64,000 nt of DNA. Source: Fluctibacter corallii. GTDB lineage: Bacteria > Pseudomonadota > Gammaproteobacteria > Enterobacterales > Alteromonadaceae. The DNA lies in NCBI RefSeq assembly GCF_025751585.1, contig NZ_JAOWKX010000003.1:62001-126000 (forward strand). The letters run 5' to 3'. The notes under the pieces were generated by a model. It worked only from the letters and a program-made list of their open reading frames with translations, searched no databases and had not been told where the DNA came from. This document shows positions 29,627-39,132 of the stretch, piece by piece. The number at the start of each line of letters is the position of its first letter. Within the stretch, counting starts at the first letter, position 1. A program made the translations under genes and the position numbers.

Positions 29627-30475
29627 TTAAAATCGAGAATGTGCGTTATGACCTCGATAAAGGGCGAATAGCTCGCTTACCTTTTTTCTGGTGTGTCCTT
29701 TTTGGCTGATGCTTCGGGTTACTTGCAATTCAGATATTTCAGCACCGTGGTAAAACTCCCTCGTATCAGGCGTATCATGGTTACTGACCAACACGGTAAT
29801 GCCTCTTTTCTTTGCTGTAGATAAAGCGTGTTCGGCTAGCTCCCTTTGATCGTTTAGACCAAACAGATTCCCCGCATATTGGGTGAAATTGGCGGTTTTG
29901 CTGATAGGGGCATAAGGCGGATCGCAGTAAATGACATTGTTTGCTCGTGCGCGCGCAAACGTGCTCTTGTAGTTTTCACACGTAAACACTGCCCGTTGCG
30001 CTTTCTCCGCGAAATGATAAAGCTCAGCCTTAGGGAAATAGGGTGCTTTATAACGACCAAAGGGAACGTTAAATTCGCCAGACAAGTTATAGCGACATAG
30101 CCCATTGTAGCCATGACGATTCAAATATAGAAACAACAAAGAACGGTGATAGATATCTACCGTCTGATTAAACTCTTTGCGAAGCGCATAGTAGGCTTCA
30201 GGCGCATTATTCATTGCGTTGAAATAAGCCTGAGCATCATTTATGTATGTGTCGGGCGCGTCGCGTAAAACGGTATATAAATTGATAAGATCAGCATTTA
30301 TATCGTTTAGAACGTATTTGGGGTAGTCAGTATTCAAAAACACTGATCCAGCACCCACAAAAGGCTCAAGAAGTTTATTCCCTTCAGGTAGGTGTGCTTT
30401 GATTTGCTCAATCAAGCTATATTTGCCGCCAGCCCATTTTAAAAAGGCGCGATGTTTATTTTTGTTCTTTCTCAT
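29627..30475 (-). CDS. dam: DNA adenine methyltransferase (GATC)
   Basis: A 282-residue alpha-class N6-adenine methyltransferase. The AdoMet motif is FLKWAGGKYSL near residue 12 and the catalytic motif is DPPYAP near 182. The length and overall sequence match Dam of gammaproteobacteria, which methylates GATC for mismatch repair and replication timing. In enterics it sits between damX and rpe; here it is separated from damX by a protease pair and from rpe by the porin region. Confidence 0.95.
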   Translation of the reverse strand: MRKNKNKHRAFLKWAGGKYSLIEQIKAHLPEGNKLLEPFVGAGSVFLNTDYPKYVLNDINADLINLYTVLRDAPDTYINDAQAYFNAMNNAPEAYYALRKEFNQTVDIYHRSLLFLYLNRHGYNGLCRYNLSGEFNVPFGRYKAPYFPKAELYHFAEKAQRAVFTCENYKSTFARARANNVIYCDPPYAPISKTANFTQYAGNLFGLNDQRELAEHALSTAKKRGITVLVSNHDTPDTREFYHGAEISELQVTRSISQKGHTRKKVSELFALYRGHNAHSRF

Positions 30476-30638
30476 GAAGGCGACAAAAGCTTCTCAATAC
30501 CGACCAAAGCGTGAAATTGTAACGCTGACTCAGCATATTACCAAGCGAAAAAGCGATATTGTGGCGTAATTTGTCCTGAATGAAGCATTTATGGTTCAGG
30601 CTTTAATTGAGAAAAGCGTCTCTGTTCTACCAATAAGA

Positions 30639-30660
30639 AAGGCGTCCATTTGGACGCCTT
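30639..30660 (-). terminator. Terminator of the metalloprotease operon
   Basis: AAGGCGTCC and GGACGCCTT pair over 9 bp. On the minus strand the hairpin is followed by TCTTATT. It lies 24 bp after the protease stop and 160 bp before dam in the same direction. Confidence 0.85.
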
Positions 30661-30683
30661 ATCCCCCGGAATTTATATTATTA

Positions 30684-31436
30684 TTAGTAGAAAGATGCGA
30701 TCTTGTCTTTTACGGCCATTACCGTTTTATAAGAGTTAGATACGCCTTGAACACCACATGGGTAGCCAGAACACGCATTCCAATCTGGATCTGAGAAGTA
30801 GTCTAGGCGTGTAGCACTACCAAATGCTTGTGGGTAAGCCATGATAGTCGAGAATACGTTGTTTACGCCGTGACCAATACCGTCAGTATATACGCCACCT
30901 GTAGAGCCTTGCTTTTGAGAGTGACCAAGGCCCATATTATGGCCTAGCTCATGAACAAATGTCGTTGATGCGCAGTCTACGGCTGTGATGCTGTACATCA
31001 ATTCTTTAGAAGAGCTGTACATGGTACCGTTGTTACCTTGCCCTACATAGCCAATACCACAAACCGTGCCGTCAGGCATTCTGTCAGCAGTACCTAAGAA
31101 TACCACCATGTCTGCTTTATAAGTACCTCGACGAGAGTTGATACCACTAGAGTTTTTTACTGCTTCTAAATAGCCTTCAGATGGAACCACTGAACTGCTG
31201 GTGTAAGAAGAAGATTGTGTACCTACTTCTCGTAGTTGCAATTCTGCGTAGTTGTTCGCATAAATGCGGTTTGAGTGGTCGATATAGTGATCGATTTTGC
31301 CCTGAATATCAGACGTAGCGCTTGCTGCGTTGTCAGAGTAAAGAATCATTACATCAATCACTGTATCGGCTGCTGTAGCTGAGAATGCAATAGCTGTTGT
31401 CAATGCAAGTGTGCTTAGTTTTAACACTTTTTTCAT
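30684..31436 (-). CDS. Secreted zinc metalloprotease with HEXXHXXGXXH site
   Basis: A 250-residue protein with a signal peptide (cleavage after SATAA, about residue 23). The zinc site is HELGHNMGLGH near 163, and the Met-turn is in TIMAYPQ near 196. This is the metzincin pattern, closest to reprolysin-like M12 enzymes. Four Cys (VCGIG, VDCAS, NACSGYPCG) are in pairs and probably form disulfides. No pro-region is fused, which is unusual. It is 35 bp downstream of a membrane-anchored gene that may be its partner. Substrate unknown. Confidence 0.87.
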   Translation of the reverse strand: MKKVLKLSTLALTTAIAFSATAADTVIDVMILYSDNAASATSDIQGKIDHYIDHSNRIYANNYAELQLREVGTQSSSYTSSSVVPSEGYLEAVKNSSGINSRRGTYKADMVVFLGTADRMPDGTVCGIGYVGQGNNGTMYSSSKELMYSITAVDCASTTFVHELGHNMGLGHSQKQGSTGGVYTDGIGHGVNNVFSTIMAYPQAFGSATRLDYFSDPDWNACSGYPCGVQGVSNSYKTVMAVKDKIASFY

Positions 31437-31471
31437 TTTATTTTCTCCTGTTTTTACTTCATTTTGGGGGA

Positions 31472-32191
31472 TTAGTTGTCAGCAGGTTCCAAAAAGATGG
31501 GCTCTGCTTCAGCACTGTGTGAGTTATTGTTATCAGTGCCAGGGATGATTTCGACGTGGTTTGATTCGAGATCACTTCTGGAGGCAATCCATGCATAGTT
31601 GCCTACGCCCTCCATAGAATATGTGTCAGACTGCGTGCCTAAAGTGGCATATATTGCGTTGTCTGTTATGGTTATCACCGCGCTGTATAGACGCCCTGCG
31701 CCAGGAATTGCCGCTTCTACAGTACGGTTACCGTTTGGTCGAACGCGTACAGCATCTACTTCGCCAGTGTAGCTGCCGCCAATTTGAGGGATATAGAGAT
31801 CAATAAAGTCTCCTGCTTCCAACGCAACCAGCTCTGCTCGGTCAATTTCCACATAGGCTTCATTTTTGAGGTCTTTAGTGGTGACGCCGAGCTCCTTCAG
31901 AACGCGCTCTGCTTCATCGGATTCCTGCCAGACAATAGAGTCTTTTTCAGTTACCGATGCGATTTCTTCGACCTTTTCAGAAGGTGAATCTTCTTTAAAC
32001 ATGTCCACTCCTGTAGAGAGCGGGTCTTCAGGGTTCGGACCGGGTATATAACGTAGTTCTTGCTTTTGGTGATTGTGTGTTTTGTGCTCAGGCTGTTGCG
32101 CAGTTTTAGCGGTATCGTCTTGCAAAAATGACCATGCTATTACACCTGCGAAAAAAGTAATAATTATTAAAATTAGGTACGTCTTATTCAT
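31472..32191 (-). CDS. Membrane-anchored periplasmic protein paired with the metalloprotease
   Basis: A 239-residue protein: one N-terminal helix (about 5-22), a charged linker (25-95), and a beta-rich C-terminal domain with DFIDLYIPQIGGSYTGEVD and GVGNYAWIASRSD. I do not recognise a named family. The C-terminal domain vaguely resembles pro-regions fused to other HEXXH proteases, from memory and not checked. Being immediately upstream of the protease suggests a separate pro-domain, inhibitor or anchor. The start is well supported by spacing and the hydrophobic N terminus. Confidence 0.65.
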   Translation of the reverse strand: MNKTYLILIIITFFAGVIAWSFLQDDTAKTAQQPEHKTHNHQKQELRYIPGPNPEDPLSTGVDMFKEDSPSEKVEEIASVTEKDSIVWQESDEAERVLKELGVTTKDLKNEAYVEIDRAELVALEAGDFIDLYIPQIGGSYTGEVDAVRVRPNGNRTVEAAIPGAGRLYSAVITITDNAIYATLGTQSDTYSMEGVGNYAWIASRSDLESNHVEIIPGTDNNNSHSAEAEPIFLEPADN

Positions 32192-32426
32192 TTACTTCCC
32201 ACTACGTTTACTTGCTCAATGCTTATCTTAAATGCTTTACTTCTGATCGTTTATTATTCAGAGGGAAATGCAATTTAACCTATTTTTGTGGGATAGGCGA
32301 ATAAATATTACCTATGGTTAATATTTTCTTTACAACTATCTTATTCCAATAAGGAATTGACTAAATGGTCAAGTTTATAGTTCAGTGGGAAAATATTCTG
32401 TAAAGCTGAATAAATATTGGGTTTGG

Positions 32427-34178
32427 TTATTGAAGCTGAGAGACTTTTTTCGCAAAAGGTGGGCTTTGTGTCATCGTGGCTGGCAGAGATTTTATTGCTT
32501 CTCTAGCCTCGATAATTGAAGAGAATTCCTGATTAAGTAACACAAGAAACCATAAGTTCCCATTTCGTTGTGTTGGGTAGATCCAAACCTTATCAATTAA
32601 ATCATTGTCAATTAAATATTCGTGCAATAATTGTTCATTACTAATGCCAGATATTTGAACAATAAATGAGCTGCTTTTTAATTCTGGCATCAATTTCAAA
32701 TCAGAATTTTTTAATTGTGGCAATGCATTAGCACGATTTTGTGGCGAAAGCAGAGTCGATGGAACCTCGTCGCCTAGTTGTTCAATTGATACCACATCCT
32801 CAACAGGATAATCATCGACTTGTTGGTTAATCGTGTCGTTGCTTACATCTGGTAGAGCTGGAGAGGCAATTTTATCCTGAGTTGAGGAAGGTGATGTAGT
32901 CGCTGTCGCGGACGCAGTCGGGGTCGAAGACGCGGTAATATTGTTGCTACCTTGGGAATCGGAACCGGCTTTTGTTATGTTTTCTACTGAAATCGGTGTG
33001 TCAGGCAACTTTATATGTGCAACCGCCTCTTCCCAACTTCTGACAAGCCCCTGATTTTCTTGATATTCTGCGGCTAAACGGGGCGTTTCTTTAGAGCTTA
33101 CCTTTTCTAATGCTTGGTCGTTTAACCTTTCACCCTGTTGAGATTGAGATAAGGTCGGCATGTCTACAGTAGGTGATTGGGTCATCTCTTTTGTTGAATC
33201 AGGCTGAACCGTTGATAACGCCGCAAAAGAAGCGACGACAGGTACTGTCGATTCAGGTTTTAAAGCGCCACTATTGATCGCTGTACCAGCCGCCGCACTG
33301 GCCGTTGCACTGGCCGCCGCACTGGCCGTCGCACTAGCTGCCGCACTAGCCGTCGCACTGGCCGCCGCACTACCCGTTGAATCTGCTACTAATTCGGCTG
33401 CATCCGCTTCCAAATGTGTTGATGTACCTTCTTCGTCGTGCACCGTGTCATCTGCCTGCAATGTTTGGTGGTAGAACGCGATTAGAGCGTCCTTGTATAG
33501 CATTGCCAAGCCACCGCCAAATAGGCCAATAAAAAGAAATGAGAAGAGAACAATCACCCATATACGTTTCAGTGGGTTACCTGAGGTGACTGCGTCATTT
33601 GCCTGAGCTTTCCTTGCTTCTATACGCGCTTCAAATGCCTTGCGCTTTTCTGCAATCACAGCCTCTAACTCCGAAGCAGGAGCTTGCTTCACTACTGATT
33701 CAGAGCTAAGTAATAGAGGCTTATTTTTGTTGTTTGCGGGTAACCACGCTTTGGCTTCATCTGTCCACTGTGAATCTCCAAACAAAAGTACATTTAAATG
33801 TTTTTGTTTGTTGGCCATGCGACTTTGCAATACCAGTTCCCACAACTCTTGCAATACTGGCCGAGGCAAAAATTCCGCCTGACATACAATAATGAGCACG
33901 GGACCCTGCTGTTGTTCGATGGAGGATAGCAGCTCAAAAAGTGGACGAGATGTTCTGGCGCGATTAGGGCCGAGCAATTGAGTCGCAATTTGTTGTCGGT
34001 AATCTGCCTGGCTCATCCTCGCTTCTGCGTTGATGAAGGCAATTTCAGCATTGTCTGATTGACGAGATATAAAGGCTTGAAGCGATTGTTGTTGCTCACC
34101 TACAGAGTCACCGCTCACAAAAATTAATTGTGAGGAATAGGTAACTAAATGTTCAAGCCTTGATTGTAATTCTGACAT
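32427..34178 (-). CDS. damX: Cell-division protein DamX with SPOR domain
   Basis: A 583-residue protein. The cytoplasmic N-terminal AAA-like region (about 1-180) contains VSGDSVGEQQQSLQAFI and precedes one transmembrane helix (about 206-228). A long low-complexity periplasmic linker follows, including seven Ala/Ser/Thr tetrads near 270-297. A C-terminal SPOR domain (about 498-575, SFIVQISGISNEQLLHEYL) binds denuded septal peptidoglycan. The genetic position after aroK-aroB confirms DamX. Confidence 0.9.
   Translation of the reverse strand: MSELQSRLEHLVTYSSQLIFVSGDSVGEQQQSLQAFISRQSDNAEIAFINAEARMSQADYRQQIATQLLGPNRARTSRPLFELLSSIEQQQGPVLIIVCQAEFLPRPVLQELWELVLQSRMANKQKHLNVLLFGDSQWTDEAKAWLPANNKNKPLLLSSESVVKQAPASELEAVIAEKRKAFEARIEARKAQANDAVTSGNPLKRIWVIVLFSFLFIGLFGGGLAMLYKDALIAFYHQTLQADDTVHDEEGTSTHLEADAAELVADSTGSAAASATASAAASATASAAASATASAAAGTAINSGALKPESTVPVVASFAALSTVQPDSTKEMTQSPTVDMPTLSQSQQGERLNDQALEKVSSKETPRLAAEYQENQGLVRSWEEAVAHIKLPDTPISVENITKAGSDSQGSNNITASSTPTASATATTSPSSTQDKIASPALPDVSNDTINQQVDDYPVEDVVSIEQLGDEVPSTLLSPQNRANALPQLKNSDLKLMPELKSSSFIVQISGISNEQLLHEYLIDNDLIDKVWIYPTQRNGNLWFLVLLNQEFSSIIEAREAIKSLPATMTQSPPFAKKVSQLQ
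33289..33372 (-). repeat. 12-bp tandem repeat inside damX
   Basis: Seven consecutive 12-bp units of the form GCCGCCGCACTG / GCCGTCGCACTA encode alternating Ser-Ala-Ala-Ala and Ser-Ala-Thr-Ala tetrads. They can be read as three and a half 24-bp units. Units differ by one to three bases. Copy number may vary between strains by slippage, in frame. Confidence 0.9.
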
Positions 34179-34204
34179 TGTCAGCCACGCGATTACTCGT
34201 TATG

Positions 34205-35281
34205 TTAGCGACATTCACCAATTGCTTTATTGATTTCCGATTCATCAACTTCATCTGTTACAACTGCCGAGCCCAAGCTATTTGGAATAATGAAACGTAT
34301 TTTTCCTGCCTGTACCTTTTTATCATGTTGCATATGCTGCATAAAGGTGTGCAATGACATATTTTTGGGTACGGTAACGGGCAATGAAAATGTTTCAAGC
34401 AATGCTTTTACGCGACAAACTTCTGACGCAGTAAGCCAACCTTTAGATTCCGCAATCAGCGAAGCAAGAAGCATACCTGTTGCCACTGCCTCACCATGTA
34501 GCCACGTGCCATAGCCCATTTCTGTCTCTATTGCGTGTCCGAAAGTATGGCCTAAATTTAGTAGAGCGCGAATGCCAGATTCCCTCTCGTCTTTGGCTAC
34601 AATCTCGGCTTTAATCTCGCAGCAACGCGTTATTGCGTACTGTAGTGCTTCGGGAGACAATTGACGAAGTGCTTGATGGTTTGCTTCAAGCCACTCGAAA
34701 AAATCTTTGTCGTAAATGATGCCGTATTTAATCACCTCCGCCATACCTGCAGAGAACTCTCTTGCCGGTAAGGTTGATAGCGTATCGATATCAATGAAAA
34801 CCGCGTTAGGCTGATAAAACGCGCCAATCATATTTTTACCTTTCGGATGATTAACGGCTGTTTTTCCACCTACCGAAGAATCTACTTGCGACAACAAGGT
34901 AGTGGGGACTTGAATAAAAGGAATGCCGCGTTGGTAACAGGCTGCTACAAACCCGCATAAATCACCTACCACACCGCCGCCTAAGGCTATCAACGTAGTG
35001 TCTCTTCCTGCGTGCATGTCAAGCAACTGGCTGATGACCAAATCGAAAGTGGCAAGAGTTTTAAATGCTTCCCCATCATTGATAGTAATAACTTGTGTGT
35101 CAAAAGACACAAGCGCATCTAATAGTGGTTTGATATAAAGAGGCGCGATGGTGTCGTTAGTCACCACAACCACTTTTGAAGTGGTAATAGCACCGCCGAC
35201 ATGACCGGGATTAGATAAGAGGCTAGAACCAATAGTGATGGGATAGCTACGCTCACCCAACTCTACGTTAACTGTTGACAT
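34205..35281 (-). CDS. aroB: 3-dehydroquinate synthase
   Basis: A 358-residue NAD-dependent, metal-containing enzyme that converts DAHP to 3-dehydroquinate, the second step of the shikimate pathway. The Gly-rich block ALGGGVVGDLCGFVA near residue 98 and metal ligands in LNLGHTFGHAIE near 262 are typical. It is 36 bp after aroK and 26 bp before damX. Confidence 0.97.
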   Translation of the reverse strand: MSTVNVELGERSYPITIGSSLLSNPGHVGGAITTSKVVVVTNDTIAPLYIKPLLDALVSFDTQVITINDGEAFKTLATFDLVISQLLDMHAGRDTTLIALGGGVVGDLCGFVAACYQRGIPFIQVPTTLLSQVDSSVGGKTAVNHPKGKNMIGAFYQPNAVFIDIDTLSTLPAREFSAGMAEVIKYGIIYDKDFFEWLEANHQALRQLSPEALQYAITRCCEIKAEIVAKDERESGIRALLNLGHTFGHAIETEMGYGTWLHGEAVATGMLLASLIAESKGWLTASEVCRVKALLETFSLPVTVPKNMSLHTFMQHMQHDKKVQAGKIRFIIPNSLGSAVVTDEVDESEINKAIGECR

Positions 35282-35317
35282 GAGCGAAGTCTCTCCACAC
35301 TAATTTTGGGGGTCGGA

Positions 35318-35833
35318 TTAAAGTCCGATTTTACTGATTATTTGGTTTGCAACCGCCCGAGCGCTTTGCTCGTCGGTGTCAATAACATAATCTGCAACCT
35401 CTTCGTACAAAGGATTGCGGGTGTCTGCAAGTTCTCTCAATACCGCTTCAGGATCATCGTTCTGAAGAAGCGGGCGACGTTTATCACGCTGCGTACGAGC
35501 CACTTGTTTGTCGATGGTTGTTTGTAGATAAACCACGATACCTCTTGCAGATAGTCGATTACGAACAGCTTTATTGATCACTGAACCGCCACCAGTAGCA
35601 AGCACGATACCTTGTTTATCGGTCAATTCATGAATGACATCTTCTTCGCGTTTGCGGAAACCGTCTTCACCCTCAAGATCAAAAATCCAAGAAATATCTG
35701 CACCAGTACGGCGTTCGATTTCTTGATCAGAATCATAAAATTCTAGGTGAAGTTCGTCGGCTAGATGTCTACCGATTGTACTTTTGCCGGCACCCATTGG
35801 GCCAACAAGGAAAATATTACGTTTTTCAGCCAT
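35318..35833 (-). CDS. aroK: Shikimate kinase
   Basis: A 171-residue kinase. The Walker A motif is GPMGAGKST (about residues 11-19), shikimate-binding residues are in [12 protein letters not shown] and ATGGGSV, and the lid Arg is in KRRPLL. It phosphorylates shikimate with ATP. The position upstream of aroB identifies it as AroK rather than AroL. Confidence 0.96.
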   Translation of the reverse strand: MAEKRNIFLVGPMGAGKSTIGRHLADELHLEFYDSDQEIERRTGADISWIFDLEGEDGFRKREEDVIHELTDKQGIVLATGGGSVINKAVRNRLSARGIVVYLQTTIDKQVARTQRDKRRPLLQNDDPEAVLRELADTRNPLYEEVADYVIDTDEQSARAVANQIISKIGL

Positions 35834-36228
35834 TTTTGCTTAATTCACAACTTTTTTAATTTAGGGTGAGCCACCCATTTCTCACAAATGCCAGACCTCG
35901 TCGAAATTTCGAGAGCGGGATTATCTCAGTTAATCGACGCGATATGCAAGTTTTGATCGCAGTCAATGCCAGCTTTGTCTAAAAATTAGGGAAGACTCAA
36001 CGATTTAGGTGTTGAGATTCAATGACGTTTCCCCACAAAATCGTGGCGAAGTCGGCAGGTTATCATACTCATTTGAAAAAATGCTAGCGCAAGTTGCACG
36101 ATTTTACGCCAGCTCCATTCAGGTAACACGCTATATAATGCGAAATATAGGTTAATGTGTCTCTGATCAGACCAGTGGTGCAGCATCGCTGGTGCACCAA
36201 TCTCAATGTACTCATCTTATCTCTACTT
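35834..36228. other. 395-bp gap between pilQ and aroK
   Basis: No gene is visible. An imperfect inverted repeat around TGGTGC/GCACCA (about 36175-36200) lies just after the pilQ stop; it has no T-run on the minus strand. The region presumably holds the aroK promoter. Confidence 0.4.
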
Positions 36229-37989
36229 TTACAAAGCTTCAGTTAATACTTTTGGTGTTACGAAGATAAGTAGCTCGCGCTTTTCACTGACTTCCTGACT
36301 TTTCTTAAACATTCGGCCTAAAATAGGCAAATCTCCAAGCAGCGGAACCTTGTTCACATCATCAGTGGACGTTTGTTGAAAAATGCCTCCTAATACGATG
36401 GTTTCGCCATTTTCGACCAGAACCTGTGTGCTAATTTCTTGCGTATCGATGGCTACCGCAGGGCCGGTTGAGGTTGAAACAGTTTCACCGCGGGTATCTT
36501 GAGTAACAACCAAATCCAAAATAATGCGGTTGTCAGGGGTAATATGTGGTGTAACTTTAAGGCTCAGTACCGCTTTTTTAAATTCTACCGATGTTGCACC
36601 GCTAGATGTGGCCTGTACATATGGAATTTCAGTCCCTTGTTCTATATAGGCTTCGCGCTGGTTGGCGACTGTGATGCGCGGGCTAGCGATAATTTCGCCT
36701 TTATTTTCCGTTTCTAGGGCAGATAACTCCAAGTCTAGAATTGTCCCGTCGACCAACCGTGCTATCTGGATGCCAATACTGCCTGCCGGATTCGTAACGG
36801 GTAAATTAACGTTAAGCCGATCATTTATTACGGGAATGTTGCCGCTGGCGATCGTGTTTGCGCCTTCAAGTGAGCCAGAGATACCATCGGTATCTTGTTG
36901 GTCACTGAATCCCCATCTCACACCAAGTTGCTCACCGTAGTTGTCTCTTACCGTTACCATACGAGATTCAATGAGTACTTGACGGATAGGAATATCTAGT
37001 TCGGTAATCACCTTACGGGCTTCTTCGATAGATTCGTAAGTGTCTTTAACCAACAGTGTATTTGTACGTTCATCCACTGTTACCGTGCCACGTGTAGTTA
37101 AAATGCTTGCGTCACCATTTTTTAGAATATTGGCCATTTCTGCGGCTTTGGCGTAATTGATCTGAATGCTTTGAGAGAGAAGCGGTGCTAAATCGGCTAC
37201 CTGCTTCTGCGATTGCAGCGTTTGAGTTTCTCTGGCGGTCAACTCTTCACTGGGCGCGATCAAAAGAATGTTACCTTCTACTCGCTTATCTAGGCCTTTA
37301 ATACGCAAAATCATGTCTAATGCTTGATCCCACGGCACATCGGTCAGGCTAATGGTAACGTTGCCGCTAACGGTGTCGGTGGTGACGAGGTTAAAGCCGT
37401 TCACCTGCGCAATAATTTGTAATACTTGGCGAACAGGGACGTCTTGAAAGTCGAGTGAGATAGGCTTTCCCTCGTACTCTTTAGCTTGGTTCTCGGCGTT
37501 TTCTTCAGAGGTTGCTGGCTTTTCTGACAATGAAACCACAAGGTGCTCATTGTTGCGCGCATGAGAGACAATGCTAGGTTGATTGACTTCAATAACAATA
37601 CGGCTGCGATTGTTTTCTGCAAATGATTCAATGGTTTTAACCATCGTGCCAAATTCGGTGACATCAAGCTCTACGAGTTGATCTTCTCCTAACTTTACGT
37701 TTGGCAGAATAATTTCGATAATGGCGTCTTTGTTTTCTACATGTAACTGATACTTCTCGTTTGAGAAAAGAAACTGAACCTGAGCTTCATTTTCGGTTCG
37801 CGTAAAGTCGATATTCTCTAAGACAGAACCGTTTTGTAGATCAGCCATGTGCATTGGAGCGTTGCTCAGATCGACTTTTGACTGAGCCATACTCTCGTGC
37901 CCAAACACTGCAATAGCCAGCATACCAAGCAAGTACCAAACACGGTTGGTGCGGTTTAATTTTTTATTAAATATGTAACGTTCAGACAT
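36229..37989 (-). CDS. pilQ: Type IV pilus secretin PilQ
   Basis: A 586-residue outer-membrane secretin with a signal peptide (about 20-36, FGHESMAQ). An AMIN-like N domain (about 45-160) is followed by a secretin/TonB N domain (VRQVLQIIAQVNGFNLV, about 190-255), a NolW-type N1 repeat (about 275-345) and the secretin barrel (about 390-580, EIASPRITVANQ). It is shorter than the ~700-residue PilQ of Pseudomonas, with one AMIN-like module rather than two. It overlaps pilP by 8 bp. Confidence 0.95.
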   Translation of the reverse strand: MSERYIFNKKLNRTNRVWYLLGMLAIAVFGHESMAQSKVDLSNAPMHMADLQNGSVLENIDFTRTENEAQVQFLFSNEKYQLHVENKDAIIEIILPNVKLGEDQLVELDVTEFGTMVKTIESFAENNRSRIVIEVNQPSIVSHARNNEHLVVSLSEKPATSEENAENQAKEYEGKPISLDFQDVPVRQVLQIIAQVNGFNLVTTDTVSGNVTISLTDVPWDQALDMILRIKGLDKRVEGNILLIAPSEELTARETQTLQSQKQVADLAPLLSQSIQINYAKAAEMANILKNGDASILTTRGTVTVDERTNTLLVKDTYESIEEARKVITELDIPIRQVLIESRMVTVRDNYGEQLGVRWGFSDQQDTDGISGSLEGANTIASGNIPVINDRLNVNLPVTNPAGSIGIQIARLVDGTILDLELSALETENKGEIIASPRITVANQREAYIEQGTEIPYVQATSSGATSVEFKKAVLSLKVTPHITPDNRIILDLVVTQDTRGETVSTSTGPAVAIDTQEISTQVLVENGETIVLGGIFQQTSTDDVNKVPLLGDLPILGRMFKKSQEVSEKRELLIFVTPKVLTEAL

Positions 37990-38524
37990 TGTCGTTTTCT
38001 CCTGCCTGGCTAGATTTGCTCAGCTTTGCCTGTTTAGGCTGCCAGCAACCCGCTCCATCCGGCACCATCTCTTTTATCGTTATTCCGTCTGCGGTAATCG
38101 ACGTAATTTCTCCGAAAAATAAACCAATGCGGTCACCTACTTGTGCTTTGTGGAGTGAACCGTCATTCGCTGTAATGAGTACCCATGTTTGGTTATTTCG
38201 GTTGATGGTGCCTGATATAGACAGTGCATCTAATCCGTATTTTTCCAATGCATGGCGCTTACCAGCGAGGTTAGGTTGCTGGCAGTTAGGTTTTGATTCT
38301 TGCTTGCGCGCCGTGAGCGATTGCTTAGGACGCTGAAAGGGGCTTCTCATAGACGTCGCGCTGTAGTCGAAAGCCGGTTGCGTTTCAAACGTCGGTAATG
38401 GCTCTATGCTCACAGATGTCGACGCTTTGACCTCTGCTGTAAAGCGTTGTAAATCTGAAATGTCGGGTTGACATGCAACTAAGCACGATGTCAGTAAAAC
38501 AAGTACAGCACTGCGGCGTTTCAT
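37982..38524 (-). CDS. pilP: Type IV pilus lipoprotein PilP
   Basis: A 180-residue lipoprotein with a lipobox LVAC at residue 18. The C-terminal beta domain (about 85-165, LDALSISGTI and GDRIGLFFGEITSITADGI) is the PilP fold that contacts PilQ's N0 domain and PilNO. It overlaps pilO and pilQ by a few bases. Confidence 0.93.
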   Translation of the reverse strand: MKRRSAVLVLLTSCLVACQPDISDLQRFTAEVKASTSVSIEPLPTFETQPAFDYSATSMRSPFQRPKQSLTARKQESKPNCQQPNLAGKRHALEKYGLDALSISGTINRNNQTWVLITANDGSLHKAQVGDRIGLFFGEITSITADGITIKEMVPDGAGCWQPKQAKLSKSSQAGENDNV

Positions 38525-39132
38525 GGCTGCGCCCCCTTCTGGTCTGCACTTGTGGCGGTTCGATACGTTTTAGCTTGTAACTTCAACGATAAAGCATCGT
38601 TTTCGCGCTGGATTTCAAAATCATGCAGAGTCACGATACGTGGCAGGGCTGCAATACTTGAGACAAATTCACCAAATTCGTGGTAATCGCCACTCACATC
38701 CATTTGGATGGGGAGTTCGGTGTAAAATTCTTTGGGAATTTCTTTTTGCCAGTTAATTAACTTAAATGTCAATCCTGCGGTGGTTCCAACAAAGGTAATA
38801 TCATCTAACAGCCCTGGGGTTTCGTTACTCGTGGGCAACGATTTGAGCATTGAGGAGAATTGATCTTGCAACTGGGCGAGTTGCGCTTCATATGCTTCAA
38901 GGTTGACCGCAATGGCGTATTTAGCACGAAACGTTTGCTTCAATTCATTTTCTTTATTTTGAGAGCGTTCGAGTTGAGGTAGTTTATCTTTTACTACAAC
39001 GTAATAACCTAGAACTAAAACGAGTATTGATGTCACTAATGCAACCACTACTTTGACTTCAAAGGGCCAAATAGCCACTTGCTCAAAGTCTAAATCATTC
39101 ATTTCTTTGAGTTTATTAACGTCGAATTTCAT
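38521..39132 (-). CDS. pilO: Type IV pilus inner-membrane protein PilO
   Basis: A 203-residue protein with one membrane helix (about 29-47), a coiled coil (about 50-95) and a ferredoxin-like periplasmic domain (MDVSGDYHEFGEFVSSIA). It forms the PilNO alignment complex. It overlaps both neighbours by 4 bp. Confidence 0.94.
   Translation of the reverse strand: MKFDVNKLKEMNDLDFEQVAIWPFEVKVVVALVTSILVLVLGYYVVVKDKLPQLERSQNKENELKQTFRAKYAIAVNLEAYEAQLAQLQDQFSSMLKSLPTSNETPGLLDDITFVGTTAGLTFKLINWQKEIPKEFYTELPIQMDVSGDYHEFGEFVSSIAALPRIVTLHDFEIQRENDALSLKLQAKTYRTATSADQKGAQP

Noticed and set aside
33289-33372. Repeat array as a CRISPR
   Set aside because: Units are 12 bp, contiguous and coding in frame inside damX, with no spacers.
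36175-36200. TGGTGC/GCACCA repeat after pilQ as an NtrC site or terminator
   Set aside because: Spacing does not fit the NtrC consensus and there is no T-run on the minus strand.
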